A DNA stretch of 64,000 nt from Pseudomonadota bacterium (GTDB lineage Bacteria > Pseudomonadota > Gammaproteobacteria > Burkholderiales > Burkholderiaceae_C). Each line of letters opens with the position of its first letter. The first letter of the stretch is position 1. A program made the position numbers and the translations under genes. Of this stretch, positions 25,601 through 35,133 are shown piece by piece. The DNA is taken from assembly GCA_963205115.1 (NCBI GenBank), contig CAUJHV010000034.1, positions 62,001 through 126,000 of the forward strand. Reading direction: 5' to 3'. The notes beneath the pieces are model-generated. The model was not told where the DNA came from. It made no database searches and saw only the letters and a program-made list of their open reading frames with translations.

Positions 25601-27049
25601 TCAGGCCTCAGGCGCAATCTCCTGCGCCCAGTCGACCAGCGACGACAGCAACGCCTGCGCGCGCTCGTCGCCGCGGGTCTCGGCATCTTCGTTCAGGGCG
25701 TCCAGGCGTTCCATGAAGGCGGCCACGGTGACATGGCCGCCGGCGCCGTCGTGCAGCCGGGCCTGGCGGTGGGCCTCCCAGCGCTGCTGGTCGCTGTCGT
25801 CCAGCGTGTCCGGAAAATTGCGCGCGCGGTAGCGGAACAGCAGTTCTTCCAGACGTCCGTCCTGGAAGGCCGGGCGGCGTGTGGCCAGCGCCTGCGGTGG
25901 CTGCTCGCGCAGGCGCTGCAGCAGGCGGCGGTCTTCATTGCCGACGAAGCCGCCGTAGAGGTCTTCGTCCACGTCGGGGGCGGCGGCGTTCTTGTCATCA
26001 CGCGCAAAGACACCCGGCCACACGCCGGCCATTTCGCCGCTGATGCGCGCGGCTTCCAGCGCATGGCGGTCGGCCGTGGCGCGATCGACGCCCCAGCGCT
26101 CGGCCACCGCGGGTGTGAGCGTCTGCAGGTTGCCGATGACCACCGGCGACTTGTTGATGTGGATGGTCTTCACCGGCAGCCGCGTCAGGCCGCGCGACTC
26201 CAGATCCGCCGTGCGGGAAAACATGCGGTCGCGCAGCGTGGCCGAATCCAACGACATCAGCGCCGAAGGGTCCTCGGCCAGGTCCCAGACGATGACCTCG
26301 TTCTTGTTCGTCGGGTGCGGCGCGAAGGGCCAGACGATGGCCATGCAGCCGCGCTCCACCGGGTACATGCCGCTGATGTGCAGCACCGGCTTGCCCAGCA
26401 TCAGCTCGGCCTGCACCGCGTGCTTGCTGCGCAGCTTCAGGCAGAAATCCCACAGACGCGGCTGCGCCTGCTTGACCACACGCGCCAGCGCCACGGTGGC
26501 GCGCACGTCGGACAGCGCATCGTGCGCCGCTTCGTGCGCCAGGCCATTGGCCGCCGTGAGCTTCTCCAGCCGGAAGCTGGGCCGGCCGTCTTCGATGGGC
26601 CACTGGATGCCCTCGGGCCGCAGCGCATAGGCGCAGCGCACGGTATCCAGCAGGTCCCAGCGGCCGCAGTCGTTCTGCCACTCGCGGCCGTAGGGGTCGA
26701 TCAGGTTGCGCCAGAACAGGTGGCGCGTGACCTCGTCGTCGAAGCGGATGCTGTTGTAGCCCACGCCCACCGTGCCCGGCTTGGCCAGCTGCGCCTCCAG
26801 CGCCGCGGCAAAGGCGTGTTCGGGCAGGCCCTTGGCCTGGCATTCCTGCGGCAGGATGCCGGTGAGCAGGCAGCTCTCGGGATCCGGCAGCATGTCGGTG
26901 GGCGGCTGGCAGTGCAGCATCACCGGCTCGCCGATCTCACGCAGTTCGGCATCGGTGCGCACACCTGCAAACTGCGCGGGACGGTCACGGCGCGGCACGC
27001 GGCCGAAGGTCTCGTAGTCGTGCCAGAAGAAGCTGAACGGGGCAACCAT
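25601..27049 (-). CDS. sbcB: exodeoxyribonuclease I
   Basis: A 482-aa DEDDh-type 3'-5' exonuclease, matching the roughly 475-aa length of E. coli ExoI. The ExoI motif is HDYETFG (catalytic Asp11 and Glu13), ExoII lies in GYNSIRFDDE, and ExoIII is HDALSDVRAT with the catalytic His and Asp. The rest contains the SH3-like and helical C-terminal regions. It digests single-stranded DNA during recombination and mismatch repair. I chose ATG 27049 because it places the ExoI motif where the family has it; a TATCGT box lies some 10 bases upstream, suggesting a very short leader. It is monocistronic by appearance. Confidence 0.95.
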   Translation of the reverse strand: MVAPFSFFWHDYETFGRVPRRDRPAQFAGVRTDAELREIGEPVMLHCQPPTDMLPDPESCLLTGILPQECQAKGLPEHAFAAALEAQLAKPGTVGVGYNSIRFDDEVTRHLFWRNLIDPYGREWQNDCGRWDLLDTVRCAYALRPEGIQWPIEDGRPSFRLEKLTAANGLAHEAAHDALSDVRATVALARVVKQAQPRLWDFCLKLRSKHAVQAELMLGKPVLHISGMYPVERGCMAIVWPFAPHPTNKNEVIVWDLAEDPSALMSLDSATLRDRMFSRTADLESRGLTRLPVKTIHINKSPVVIGNLQTLTPAVAERWGVDRATADRHALEAARISGEMAGVWPGVFARDDKNAAAPDVDEDLYGGFVGNEDRRLLQRLREQPPQALATRRPAFQDGRLEELLFRYRARNFPDTLDDSDQQRWEAHRQARLHDGAGGHVTVAAFMERLDALNEDAETRGDERAQALLSSLVDWAQEIAPEA

Positions 27050-27122
27050 GGCGGGACGATACCCCAGGCGACGAACGCCCCTGGCGCGCGGCGCATGCAG
27101 CCGCCTGCTGCGCCCGCGCACG

Positions 27123-27153
27123 GGCGGGGCGAAGGCCCCTGCACTGCCCCGCC
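27123..27153. other. inverted repeat at end of sugar-acid ABC operon
   Basis: GGCGGGGC and GCCCCGCC pair perfectly over 8 bp with a 15-base loop, 38 bases beyond the stop of the DenD-like gene. It may terminate the long operon, although no T-run follows on the minus strand. Confidence 0.4.
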
Positions 27154-27190
27154 ACGGTGCCTGCGCACCGCAGCGACAGCCGACCGGTGA

Positions 27191-28201
27191 TCAGCCCAGA
27201 CCGGCCAGCGCGGCCGGGTTGTCGGCCCGGCAATCGGCGATGTACTCGCGGATGATGTCCTCGAAGCTCGCGTCGGCCTTCAGGCCCAGCGCCTGGGCGC
27301 GCGGCGTGACGACACCGCGCGGCCAGTTGGCCACGATGCCGGCGATGCGTTCGTCGCGCTGTGCACGCACGCGTGCGCGCACGGCCGGGCCGGCGACGGC
27401 CTCCAGCGCATCGAGCATCTCGCGCACCGTGACGTTCAGGCCCGGCAACGTGATCGCCGAGCGGCCGACGAAGGCTTCGCGGCTGGCCTCGAAGACGGCG
27501 ATCAGGCCGTCGACCATGCGCTGCACGGTGCCCACGGGGTGCTGCACGTCCAGGTCCACCGGCAGGATGCCTTCCTGGCCGGCCAGCGGCTCGCGGATGA
27601 TGCCGCTGAAGAAAGAACTCGCCGCGCCGTTGGGCCGGCCGGGCCGCACGGTCACGGTCACCAGGCGCGCGGCGCGGCCATCGATGAAGCCCTTGCGCGT
27701 GTAGTCGGCGATCAGGTGCTCGCAGATCAGCTTCTGCGTGCCGTAGCTGGTCTGCGGCGTGGGCAGGGTGTCGTCGCCGACGATGGGCGGGAAGGGATAG
27801 GCCGGGTCCGGTCCAAAGACGGCGATGGAGCTGGAGAACACCACACGCGTGGGCGCCGCGCCGGCCTGCTGCCGCGCGCGCAAGGCGTCCAGCAGCGCGC
27901 GCGTGGAATCGAGATTGGACGACATGCCCAGCTCGAAATCGGCCTCGCATTCGCCCGACACCGCCGACGCCAGGTGGAAAACCGCGTCGACGTCTTCGCC
28001 GCGCAGCGCGTCACATTGGGTCAAGAGTTTGCCCACTCGCGCCTCGACACGCGGATCGGCCAGCAGTGCCGCGGGCGGGGCCACCTGGTCGGCCAGCACC
28101 AGGCGCTGAATGGGTCGACCGGCGAGTTGTCCACGTGCGAGCAGCTGGCGTGCCAGGCGCGCGCCGACGAAGCCGCCGCCGCCGGTGATCAGGATCTTCA
28201 T
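27191..28201 (-). CDS. denD: NAD-dependent epimerase/dehydrogenase, DenD-like
   Basis: A 336-aa extended short-chain dehydrogenase. The NAD-binding GGGGFVG is at residues 7-13 and the catalytic Y-x3-K is YGTQK in QTSYGTQKLICEH, with upstream SSSIAVFG serving the Ser. The opening MKILITGGGG and the overall length resemble D-erythronate dehydrogenase DenD, which oxidises four-carbon sugar acids, more than UDP-sugar epimerases. It is the last gene of the ABC operon that begins with the receptor at 35019, 31 bases after the GntR gene, with GAGGA before the ATG. A role in oxidising an aldonate in this pathway is inferred; the C4 specificity is uncertain. Confidence 0.75.
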   Translation of the reverse strand: MKILITGGGGFVGARLARQLLARGQLAGRPIQRLVLADQVAPPAALLADPRVEARVGKLLTQCDALRGEDVDAVFHLASAVSGECEADFELGMSSNLDSTRALLDALRARQQAGAAPTRVVFSSSIAVFGPDPAYPFPPIVGDDTLPTPQTSYGTQKLICEHLIADYTRKGFIDGRAARLVTVTVRPGRPNGAASSFFSGIIREPLAGQEGILPVDLDVQHPVGTVQRMVDGLIAVFEASREAFVGRSAITLPGLNVTVREMLDALEAVAGPAVRARVRAQRDERIAGIVANWPRGVVTPRAQALGLKADASFEDIIREYIADCRADNPAALAGLG

Positions 28202-28232
28202 ATGTTGTCCTCGTGTCAGGCTTCGCGGCGCT

Positions 28233-29036
28233 TCAGCGCGTACCGCGGGCCAGGGGTCGGGGGGATGCACGGCGTCCGCGCGCCGGTGTGGCCGCCTGCA
28301 AGCGCTGCGGCGGCACGGCCACCGAGGGCAGCTTGCGCCGCGAGGCCAGCACGCCGTCCATGTCGGCGCGCGCGCCGTCGATGAGTGCGAGCGAGGCGCG
28401 CTCGGCGGCCTGCGAATCGCGCGCGATGATGGCATCCAGCACAGCGCGGTGCAGGTGCAGCGACGAGGCCGGTCCGTTGTCCTTCGAGGTGCTGATCTCC
28501 ACCGCCACACGCAGCAATGCGCCCAGCGCCTTGCCCATCTGCTCGAACATGCGGTTGTGCCCCGCACGCAGCAGGCCCAGGTGGAAGCGCAGGTCGTGCG
28601 TGACGTAGTCGCCGCCCTCCTCGACCGCCCGCTTCATGCCGCCAAAGGCGTCCTCGATCTCGGCCAGGTCGGCGGCCGATGCGCGCTCGGCCGCCATCTT
28701 CACGGCCGCGGGTTCGAGCACGCGCCGCAGTTCCTGCAGATCACGAAGGAACTCGCGGGTCATGCCAACCTTGCTCTGCCAGGCCACTACCGTGGGGTCG
28801 AACCAGTTCCAATTGGCCGAGGGCAGCACGCGGGTGCCGACCTTCGGCCCGGTACTCACCAGCCCCTTGGCCACCAGCGACTTCACGGCCTCGCGCACCA
28901 CCGTGCGGCTGACGCCGTATTCCTCGCAGAGCATCGGCTCGGGCGGCACGGCGCCGCCCGGCGGGTAGCGTCCCGAGACGATGGCCTCGCCCAGCAGATC
29001 GAGCGTGTGGCCCAGGACGTTGCGGACGACGGTCAT
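28233..29036 (-). CDS. GntR/FadR-family regulator of the sugar-acid regulon
   Basis: A 267-aa regulator with an N-terminal GntR winged helix (about 5-75, PEPMLCEEYGVSRTVVREAV) and an all-helical FCD-type ligand domain (about 95-230) with metal-ligand-like Asp and His residues (THDLRFHLGLL). Residues after about 235 are a Pro/Arg-rich tail. FadR-type regulators of sugar acids usually repress until a keto- or aldonate effector binds. It is encoded within the ABC operon, and a shared 20-base motif before both this operon and the divergent IlvD operon is its likely target. ATG 29036 starts the winged helix directly; a longer frame upstream would run into the cupin gene. Confidence 0.9.
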   Translation of the reverse strand: MTVVRNVLGHTLDLLGEAIVSGRYPPGGAVPPEPMLCEEYGVSRTVVREAVKSLVAKGLVSTGPKVGTRVLPSANWNWFDPTVVAWQSKVGMTREFLRDLQELRRVLEPAAVKMAAERASAADLAEIEDAFGGMKRAVEEGGDYVTHDLRFHLGLLRAGHNRMFEQMGKALGALLRVAVEISTSKDNGPASSLHLHRAVLDAIIARDSQAAERASLALIDGARADMDGVLASRRKLPSVAVPPQRLQAATPARGRRASPRPLARGTR

Positions 29037-29046
29037 CGTGGCTGCA

Positions 29047-29442
29047 TCACCCGCGCACGAAGAGCGTGACCAGCGGGTCGTCGCCCACCTGGCGGCTCCA
29101 GTGGCCGTGGACCTTCGGGTCGAAGCTGGCGCCTTCGGGCAGGACATCGGCTGAATAGAAGTGCTCGCCCGGCTTGAAGATGCGCGAGCTGCCGTCCTGC
29201 AGGCCGATCTCCATCTGCCCGCCCAGGATGAACACCCACTGCGGGTTGCCGGTGCAATGGAATGTGCTGCGAAAGCCGGGCGGGCTGTGGCGCAGCTGGT
29301 AGCCGCCGCTGGCCATCAGCGCCGACAGGCGCGCCTCGGGCTTGCCTTCGTCCAGCGCGATGGGCTGTTCGCGCCAGCGCGCGCGGCCGTCGGCATCGGT
29401 GAACAGGACAACCTGGGTGAAGCTGGGCATCGGGTGGCTCAT
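29047..29442 (-). CDS. small cupin-domain protein
   Basis: A 131-aa single-domain cupin. The two conserved beta-barrel blocks are visible around NPQWVFILGGQMEIGL and GEHFYSADVLPEG. Cupins of this size bind a sugar or metal and can be isomerases, or act as sensors; the reaction here is unknown. The ATG at 29442 lies just 12 bases beyond the end of the preceding SDR reading frame start-to-stop overlap (the SDR stop is at 29454) and has no good ribosome binding site, so coupled translation is likely. It sits between a gluconate-5-dehydrogenase-like SDR and the regulator, suggesting handling of a keto-sugar acid. Confidence 0.78.
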   Translation of the reverse strand: MSHPMPSFTQVVLFTDADGRARWREQPIALDEGKPEARLSALMASGGYQLRHSPPGFRSTFHCTGNPQWVFILGGQMEIGLQDGSSRIFKPGEHFYSADVLPEGASFDPKVHGHWSRQVGDDPLVTLFVRG

Positions 29443-29453
29443 GAAGTCGATGG

Positions 29454-30224
29454 CTAGAGTGTCGCCGTCACGCCGCCGTCGACATACAGGATGTGCCCGT
29501 TGACGAAGGCCGAGGCGTCGCTGGCCAGGAAAACCGCCGCCGGCGCGAGCTCGTCGACATCGCCCCAGCGGCGGCTGGGTGTGCGGTTGATGAGCCATGC
29601 GCTGAAGGTCTCGTCGTCGACCAGCTTCTGGTTCAGCTCGGTCTTGAAGTAGCCCGGGCCGATGCCGTTGACGCGGATGCCGTGCGGCCCCAGGTCGATG
29701 GCCATGCCCTTGGTCAGCATCTTCAGCGCGCCCTTGGTGGCGGTATAGGGCGCGATGCCCGGGCGGCCCAGTTCGCTTTGCACCGAGCAGATGTTGATGA
29801 TGCTGCCGCGGCGGCGCGGCAGCATGCGCCGGGCCACGGCCTGGCCGACCACGAAGGGCGCGTCCAGGTTGGTGCGCAGGATGTCCTGCCAGTCGCTGCG
29901 CGGAAATTCGGCAAACGGCCCGCGGCGCTGGATGCCGGCGTTGTTCACCAGCACGTCGATGGGGCCGATCTCCGCTTCGATGCGCGCCACGGCGGCCTCG
30001 ACGGCGTCCGGGTCGCACACATCGAAGGCCATGGCGTGCGCCGCCAGACCTTCGCCCTTCAGCTGGTCAGTGACGGCCTGCAGCTTCTGCGCGTCACGCC
30101 CGTTGAGCACCACGGCCGCACCGGCCTGGGCCAGACCACGGGCCAGGGCCAGGCCGATGCCGGCCGATGACCCGGTGACAAATGCCAGCCGGCCGTCGAG
30201 TCTGAATGTCTGCGCGTTGATCAT
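29454..30224 (-). CDS. SDR oxidoreductase, gluconate 5-dehydrogenase-like
   Basis: A 256-aa classical SDR. NAD(P) site TGSSAGIG (17-24), NNAG (about 93-96), and catalytic Y-x3-K in YTATKGALK are all in place, with GYFKTELNQKLV as a gluconate-5-dehydrogenase (IdnO/Gno)-style substrate loop. Such enzymes interconvert 5-ketogluconate and gluconate with NADP(H). It overlaps the gluconate kinase gene by 4 bases (ATGA), a pairing that fits a ketogluconate to gluconate to 6-phosphogluconate route. Substrate identity is inferred from this context. Confidence 0.86.
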   Translation of the reverse strand: MINAQTFRLDGRLAFVTGSSAGIGLALARGLAQAGAAVVLNGRDAQKLQAVTDQLKGEGLAAHAMAFDVCDPDAVEAAVARIEAEIGPIDVLVNNAGIQRRGPFAEFPRSDWQDILRTNLDAPFVVGQAVARRMLPRRRGSIINICSVQSELGRPGIAPYTATKGALKMLTKGMAIDLGPHGIRVNGIGPGYFKTELNQKLVDDETFSAWLINRTPSRRWGDVDELAPAAVFLASDASAFVNGHILYVDGGVTATL

Positions 30225-30733
30225 GAGGTCGGGGCTTGAAGTTCGCGGGCAGCCGACTTGACCAGCGTCTGCGGATCCTGCCCGATATCCAGGGTGATGG
30301 GTCGCTCGTCGACGCCCGGCGGTTCCAGAGTGTCGAGCTGGCTTTGCAGCAGCGAAGGCGGCATGTAGTGGTCCTTGCGGGCGGCCATGCGGGCAGCCAG
30401 CAGCTCGCGCGAGCCCGTCAGGTGCACGAAGCGCACATCGGGCGCCGACGCACGCAGCAGGTCGCGGTAGCTGCGCTTGAGCGCGGAGCAGGACACCACC
30501 ACGCCGGCGGACACGGCCGCTGGGGTGCTGAGCTGCCCGGCAACGGCCTGCAGCCAGCCGTGTCGGTCGGCGTCGGTCAGCGGGATGCCCGCGGCCATGC
30601 GTTCGACATTGCGCGGCGGGTGCAGCTCGTCGCCCTCGACATAAGCCACGCCCAGCAGATGGGCCAGCTCGCGGCCCACCGTGCTCTTGCCGCAGCCGCT
30701 GACCCCCATCACCACCACGCGCGGACTGGCCAT
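30221..30733 (-). CDS. gntK: gluconokinase
   Basis: A 170-aa GntK-type kinase: P-loop GVSGCGKST (10-18), the gluconate-binding GDELHPPRNVERMAAGIPLTD block (about 34-54, shown here by its middle part) and CSALKRSYRD (about 82-91). It phosphorylates D-gluconate to 6-phosphogluconate with ATP. It follows the ABC ATPase gene by 9 bases and overlaps the SDR stop-start, so uptake, reduction and phosphorylation are co-expressed. Family length is about 165-180 aa. Confidence 0.93.
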   Translation of the reverse strand: MASPRVVVMGVSGCGKSTVGRELAHLLGVAYVEGDELHPPRNVERMAAGIPLTDADRHGWLQAVAGQLSTPAAVSAGVVVSCSALKRSYRDLLRASAPDVRFVHLTGSRELLAARMAARKDHYMPPSLLQSQLDTLEPPGVDERPITLDIGQDPQTLVKSAARELQAPTS

Positions 30734-30742
30734 GTCGGGTGT

Positions 30743-31795
<1,053 letters not shown>

Positions 31796-31853
31796 GTCAT
31801 TTCAACCGGGTGATTCGCGCGAGCGCCGAGCCGCCGGCGCCCCGCGCGGAGAC

Positions 31854-32696
31854 TCATGATTTCACTGCACCGGCGGTGAGCCCCGAGACCATGTAGCGCT
31901 TGAACGCGTAGTAGATGGCCGCCGGGGGCAGCGCATAGATCAGGCCGGTCGCCATCAGCAGCTCCCAGGGCGAATCGTCGGCCGCCAGGAAGTTGCCCAG
32001 CGCCACGGCTAGCGTGACCGAATCGTCCCGGGACAGCAACAGGAAGGCGTAGAGGTATTCGTTCCAGGCCAGCAGCAGCGAGTACGTTCCCACAGCCACC
32101 AGCGAGGGCACCATCAGCGGCAGGTAGACCAGCCGGAACAGCTGCAGCGGCGTGGCGCCGTCCATGCGCGCCGCTTCGTCCAGTTCCCAGGGCAGCTTGT
32201 CGCTGGCCTGCTTGAGCACCCAGATGCAATAGGGCGAGGCGATCGTGACCATCGCCAGGATCAGCGCCCACTGGCTGTTGAGCAGGCCGTAGGTGCTCAT
32301 GGTCTTGTACATGGGCACGGCCAGAAACGCCGCCGGGATGAAGTACGTGAACAGTGCCAGGTTCATCACCGTGCGCCCGCCGCGCACCTTCAACCGGCTG
32401 ATGGCAAAGGCTGCCGACGTCGAGATGAACAGCGTCAGCGCACCGACTGTCAGCGCGATGAAAAACGAGTTGCCCAGCTGCACCCAGAAGTGGTTCAGGT
32501 AGAAGTGTTCCTGCTTGAACACCGTGGCGAAGTTCTGCAGCGTCGGGTTCTGTGGCCACAGGCGCCCGGACGTGGCCGAATCGCGCTCGGAAATCGCGAA
32601 CAGGAACAGGTGGTAGATCGGGAACATCGTCCAGATGAACACCGGGATGCCGATCAGCAGCAGCCGACCTTCGTCGATGAGCGTCTTGGTCTTCAC
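31854..32696 (-). CDS. carbohydrate ABC transporter permease, MalG type
   Basis: A 280-aa permease with six membrane helices and the EAA loop ELDEAARMDGATPLQLFRLV (about residues 180-199), which docks onto the ATPase. I start it at GTG 32696, giving VKTKTLIDEGRLLL and overlapping the stop of the first permease as GTGA; the longer frame upstream lies inside that gene. The C-terminus (RYMVSGLTAGAVKS) is typical of MalG-type subunits. Confidence 0.92.
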   Translation of the reverse strand: MKTKTLIDEGRLLLIGIPVFIWTMFPIYHLFLFAISERDSATSGRLWPQNPTLQNFATVFKQEHFYLNHFWVQLGNSFFIALTVGALTLFISTSAAFAISRLKVRGGRTVMNLALFTYFIPAAFLAVPMYKTMSTYGLLNSQWALILAMVTIASPYCIWVLKQASDKLPWELDEAARMDGATPLQLFRLVYLPLMVPSLVAVGTYSLLLAWNEYLYAFLLLSRDDSVTLAVALGNFLAADDSPWELLMATGLIYALPPAAIYYAFKRYMVSGLTAGAVKS

Positions 32697-33547
32697 TTGG
32701 ACAACCGCTTCATCATGAAATACACCAGCGGCAGCACCAGCGGCAGCGCCACGACGATAGAGGCCATGGCCAGGTCGAGCTGGTCCAGGCGCAGGTAGCG
32801 GATGCCCAGCGTGGCCAGCACGTGCGTGAGGTCGGCCGGGCCGCCGCCGGTGAGCAGGTAGACGCTGTTGAAATCGCCCAGCGTCCAGATCATCGACAGC
32901 AGCGTGGACGTGAGGAACAGGCCCTTCATCGCCGGCCAGGTGATGAAGCGGAATTTCTGCCAGCGCGTGGCGCCATCGACCGACGCGGCTTCGTACTGCT
33001 CGCTCGGAATGGCCATCCGTCCCGCCAGCAGGATCAGCGTCCAGAAGGGCAGCGACTTCCAGATGTGCATCAGCATCGAGAAGCTCAGCGCCAGCGTCGG
33101 GTCGTTGAGCCAGTTCGGGCCGTCCAGACCCGTCAGGCGGAAGTAGGTGGAATTGATCACGCCCCACTCGGGGTTGAGCATGAATCGCACCGACAGGATG
33201 GTCGGGATCGACGGCACGGCCCAGGGCAGGATGAACAGCACCGACAGGATCTTGATCCACCAGCGCTCGTGCAGAAAGAAGCCCGACAGCGCCAGCGCGA
33301 TGACCATCTTCAGGTTGATCGCCACCAGCAGGAACACCAGCGTGTTGACCACCGTGCGCAGGAAGATGGGATCGGCGAACAGGTGCTCGTAGCTCGACGG
33401 GTGCCGCGCCAGCCACAGGCCGTAGCACACCGGAAACAGCACGAAGACCACAAAGATGAGCAGGTAGGGCAGCACGAGGATGCGGCCCCAGGTCTGCCAT
33501 GGGCTGGCAGGCTTGGACACAGGATCGGCAGCGACGAGGGTACTCAC
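32693..33547 (-). CDS. carbohydrate ABC transporter permease, MalF/UgpA type
   Basis: A 284-aa permease with six helices and an EAA loop EQYEAASVDGATRWQKFRFI (about 184-203). It pairs with the MalG-type subunit. The start is GTG 33547. It follows the receptor gene by 89 bases. Family members are normally 290-310 aa, so this one is on the short side. Confidence 0.92.
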   Translation of the reverse strand: MSTLVAADPVSKPASPWQTWGRILVLPYLLIFVVFVLFPVCYGLWLARHPSSYEHLFADPIFLRTVVNTLVFLLVAINLKMVIALALSGFFLHERWWIKILSVLFILPWAVPSIPTILSVRFMLNPEWGVINSTYFRLTGLDGPNWLNDPTLALSFSMLMHIWKSLPFWTLILLAGRMAIPSEQYEAASVDGATRWQKFRFITWPAMKGLFLTSTLLSMIWTLGDFNSVYLLTGGGPADLTHVLATLGIRYLRLDQLDLAMASIVVALPLVLPLVYFMMKRLSK

Positions 33548-33636
33548 GGCGTGGCCTTGCCCATCGGGCGGGCCCGGCGCGTCGGCCGGTCCCGCCCGAA
33601 GGCGTCAGGAGAGAAAAACGCGATTCAGCGGCTGGA

Positions 33637-35019
33637 TCAGCTGCCGGCGACCGTCTTGATGCGGGCGATCATCTCGTCCACCGCGCGATCGACGGCCCAC
33701 TTCTCGCTCAACACCCGGTTCATCGCCTTGGCCCAGACGTTTTCGTTGTTCAGCACCGTGAACTTGTAGTTCTTGGTGAATTCGAACGGCTGCGTGCCGG
33801 CCATGAACTGGTTGTAGACCGCCAGGCGGTGCGGGTCGCCCTTCCAGAAGGGGCTGGCCTGACCGGCCTTGGTGACCGGGAACCAGCGGCCCAGCGAGCC
33901 TTCCACGTAAGGCGTGAGGTTCGCGTCGTCCAGCAGGAAGGCCACGAACTTCTTGGCCAGGTCCTTGTTCTTCGCGTCCTTGAAGATCACGCCGGTCTTG
34001 ACGGCGGCGCGGTAGCTCATCGGCTTGCCATCGGGCTTGTTGGGGAAGCCCGCCGTGGCGATGTTCTCCATGTAGTTCTTCTTGGCGGTGGCACGCTGCG
34101 CTTCGGTGAGCGTGGCGTTGTTCATGTCGTCCAGCCACTTCGCGGCGATCGAGATCGTCGCGTTGTGCGTCAGCACGGTCGTCTTGTTGTGGAAGGCCAC
34201 GTTGTTGTCCGGGTCCTTCCACGCGGTGGACGACGGCGGCGTGCAGCCCTTGGCGTAGATCTGCGTGTAGTCCGTCATGGCCTGGATCAGCGAACTGCGC
34301 ACCGACGGGTCGTCGACCAGCAGCTTGCCCGCATCGTTGACCAGCTGGACGTTGTAGCCGTCCATGAAGGTCAGGAACGAGAAGAAGGAGTCGCTGGAGT
34401 CCACGCCCATCGGGTTGCCGATGCCGTAGCTGCGCTGGCTCGACTTCTGGCGGTGACCGACTTGCACCTTCTCGCACCAGAAATTCCAGTAGCCCTTCCA
34501 GTCCTTCGGGATGTCGCTTTCCTTGTAACCCGCCTCGGCCAGCATGTCCTTCCAGTACTGGATGTGCATGGTCTGCTGCTTGATCGGGAAGGCGTAGTAC
34601 GCGCGCTTCTGGTCGGCGTTGTTCAGCAGGAAGGTGGTCGATAGCGCGCGCGGCTCGAACTTGGCGCGCAGCGGGTCGATGATGCTGCTGATGTCTTCCA
34701 GCTTGCCCTCGTAGGCCCACTTGGCGGTGACCTGGAAGTCGTAGACGTCGGCGTAGGCGACATCCGGCGGGTTCCCCGAGTCCATCGCCGCGACGGTCTT
34801 CGGAATCATGTCCTGCACCGGGTACTGCGACAACTCGATCTTCACGCCCTTGTTCTTGGCCTCGAACTTCTTGATGGCCTCGAACAGTGCGTCGTCCTCG
34901 GCCTTGTAGAAGCCCTTCACCCAGAAGACGTTGAGCTTCTGCTGGGCCCAGGCCGGCGAACCGGCCAGCAGTGCCGCGGCAGCAAATGCGCAGGCGGTCC
35001 AGGTCTTGTTGAGTCGCAT
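33637..35019 (-). CDS. carbohydrate ABC transporter substrate-binding protein (family 1)
   Basis: A 460-aa periplasmic receptor with a Sec signal (MRLNKTWTACAFAAAALLAG, cleavage after PAWA near residue 25). Body motifs such as NPPDVAYADVYDF and MHIQYWKDMLAEAGY are typical of extracellular solute-binding family 1. It is the first gene of the operon, with AAGGAG before ATG 35019, and its promoter region carries the shared motif at 35075-35094. Ligands of this group include oligosaccharides, polyols and glycosides; with gluconate kinase and ketogluconate-type reductases downstream I infer an aldonate, ketoaldonate or aldonate-containing glycoside. Confidence 0.9.
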   Translation of the reverse strand: MRLNKTWTACAFAAAALLAGSPAWAQQKLNVFWVKGFYKAEDDALFEAIKKFEAKNKGVKIELSQYPVQDMIPKTVAAMDSGNPPDVAYADVYDFQVTAKWAYEGKLEDISSIIDPLRAKFEPRALSTTFLLNNADQKRAYYAFPIKQQTMHIQYWKDMLAEAGYKESDIPKDWKGYWNFWCEKVQVGHRQKSSQRSYGIGNPMGVDSSDSFFSFLTFMDGYNVQLVNDAGKLLVDDPSVRSSLIQAMTDYTQIYAKGCTPPSSTAWKDPDNNVAFHNKTTVLTHNATISIAAKWLDDMNNATLTEAQRATAKKNYMENIATAGFPNKPDGKPMSYRAAVKTGVIFKDAKNKDLAKKFVAFLLDDANLTPYVEGSLGRWFPVTKAGQASPFWKGDPHRLAVYNQFMAGTQPFEFTKNYKFTVLNNENVWAKAMNRVLSEKWAVDRAVDEMIARIKTVAGS

Positions 35020-35074
35020 GAGGTATGTCTCCTTGGAAGTGGTGCCGCCGGCAAGCATGCAGAAACCGGTCGTG

Positions 35075-35094
35075 GTCTTATCGTATGATGATTG
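35075..35094. promoter_or_regulatory. candidate GntR operator before the ABC operon
   Basis: Read on the minus strand this is CAATCATCATACGATAAGAC. It matches 15 of 20 positions with 36111-36130, the site between the two divergent transcripts. The core ATCATACGAT contains the GTATnA/T-rich type half-sites used by FadR-type GntR proteins. It lies 55 bases before the receptor start and overlaps a possible -10 (TACGAT), a repressing position. Confidence 0.6.
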
Positions 35095-35133
35095 AAAGAA
35101 CGGGTGCTCCGTACTTTCCCGAAACATCCGCGC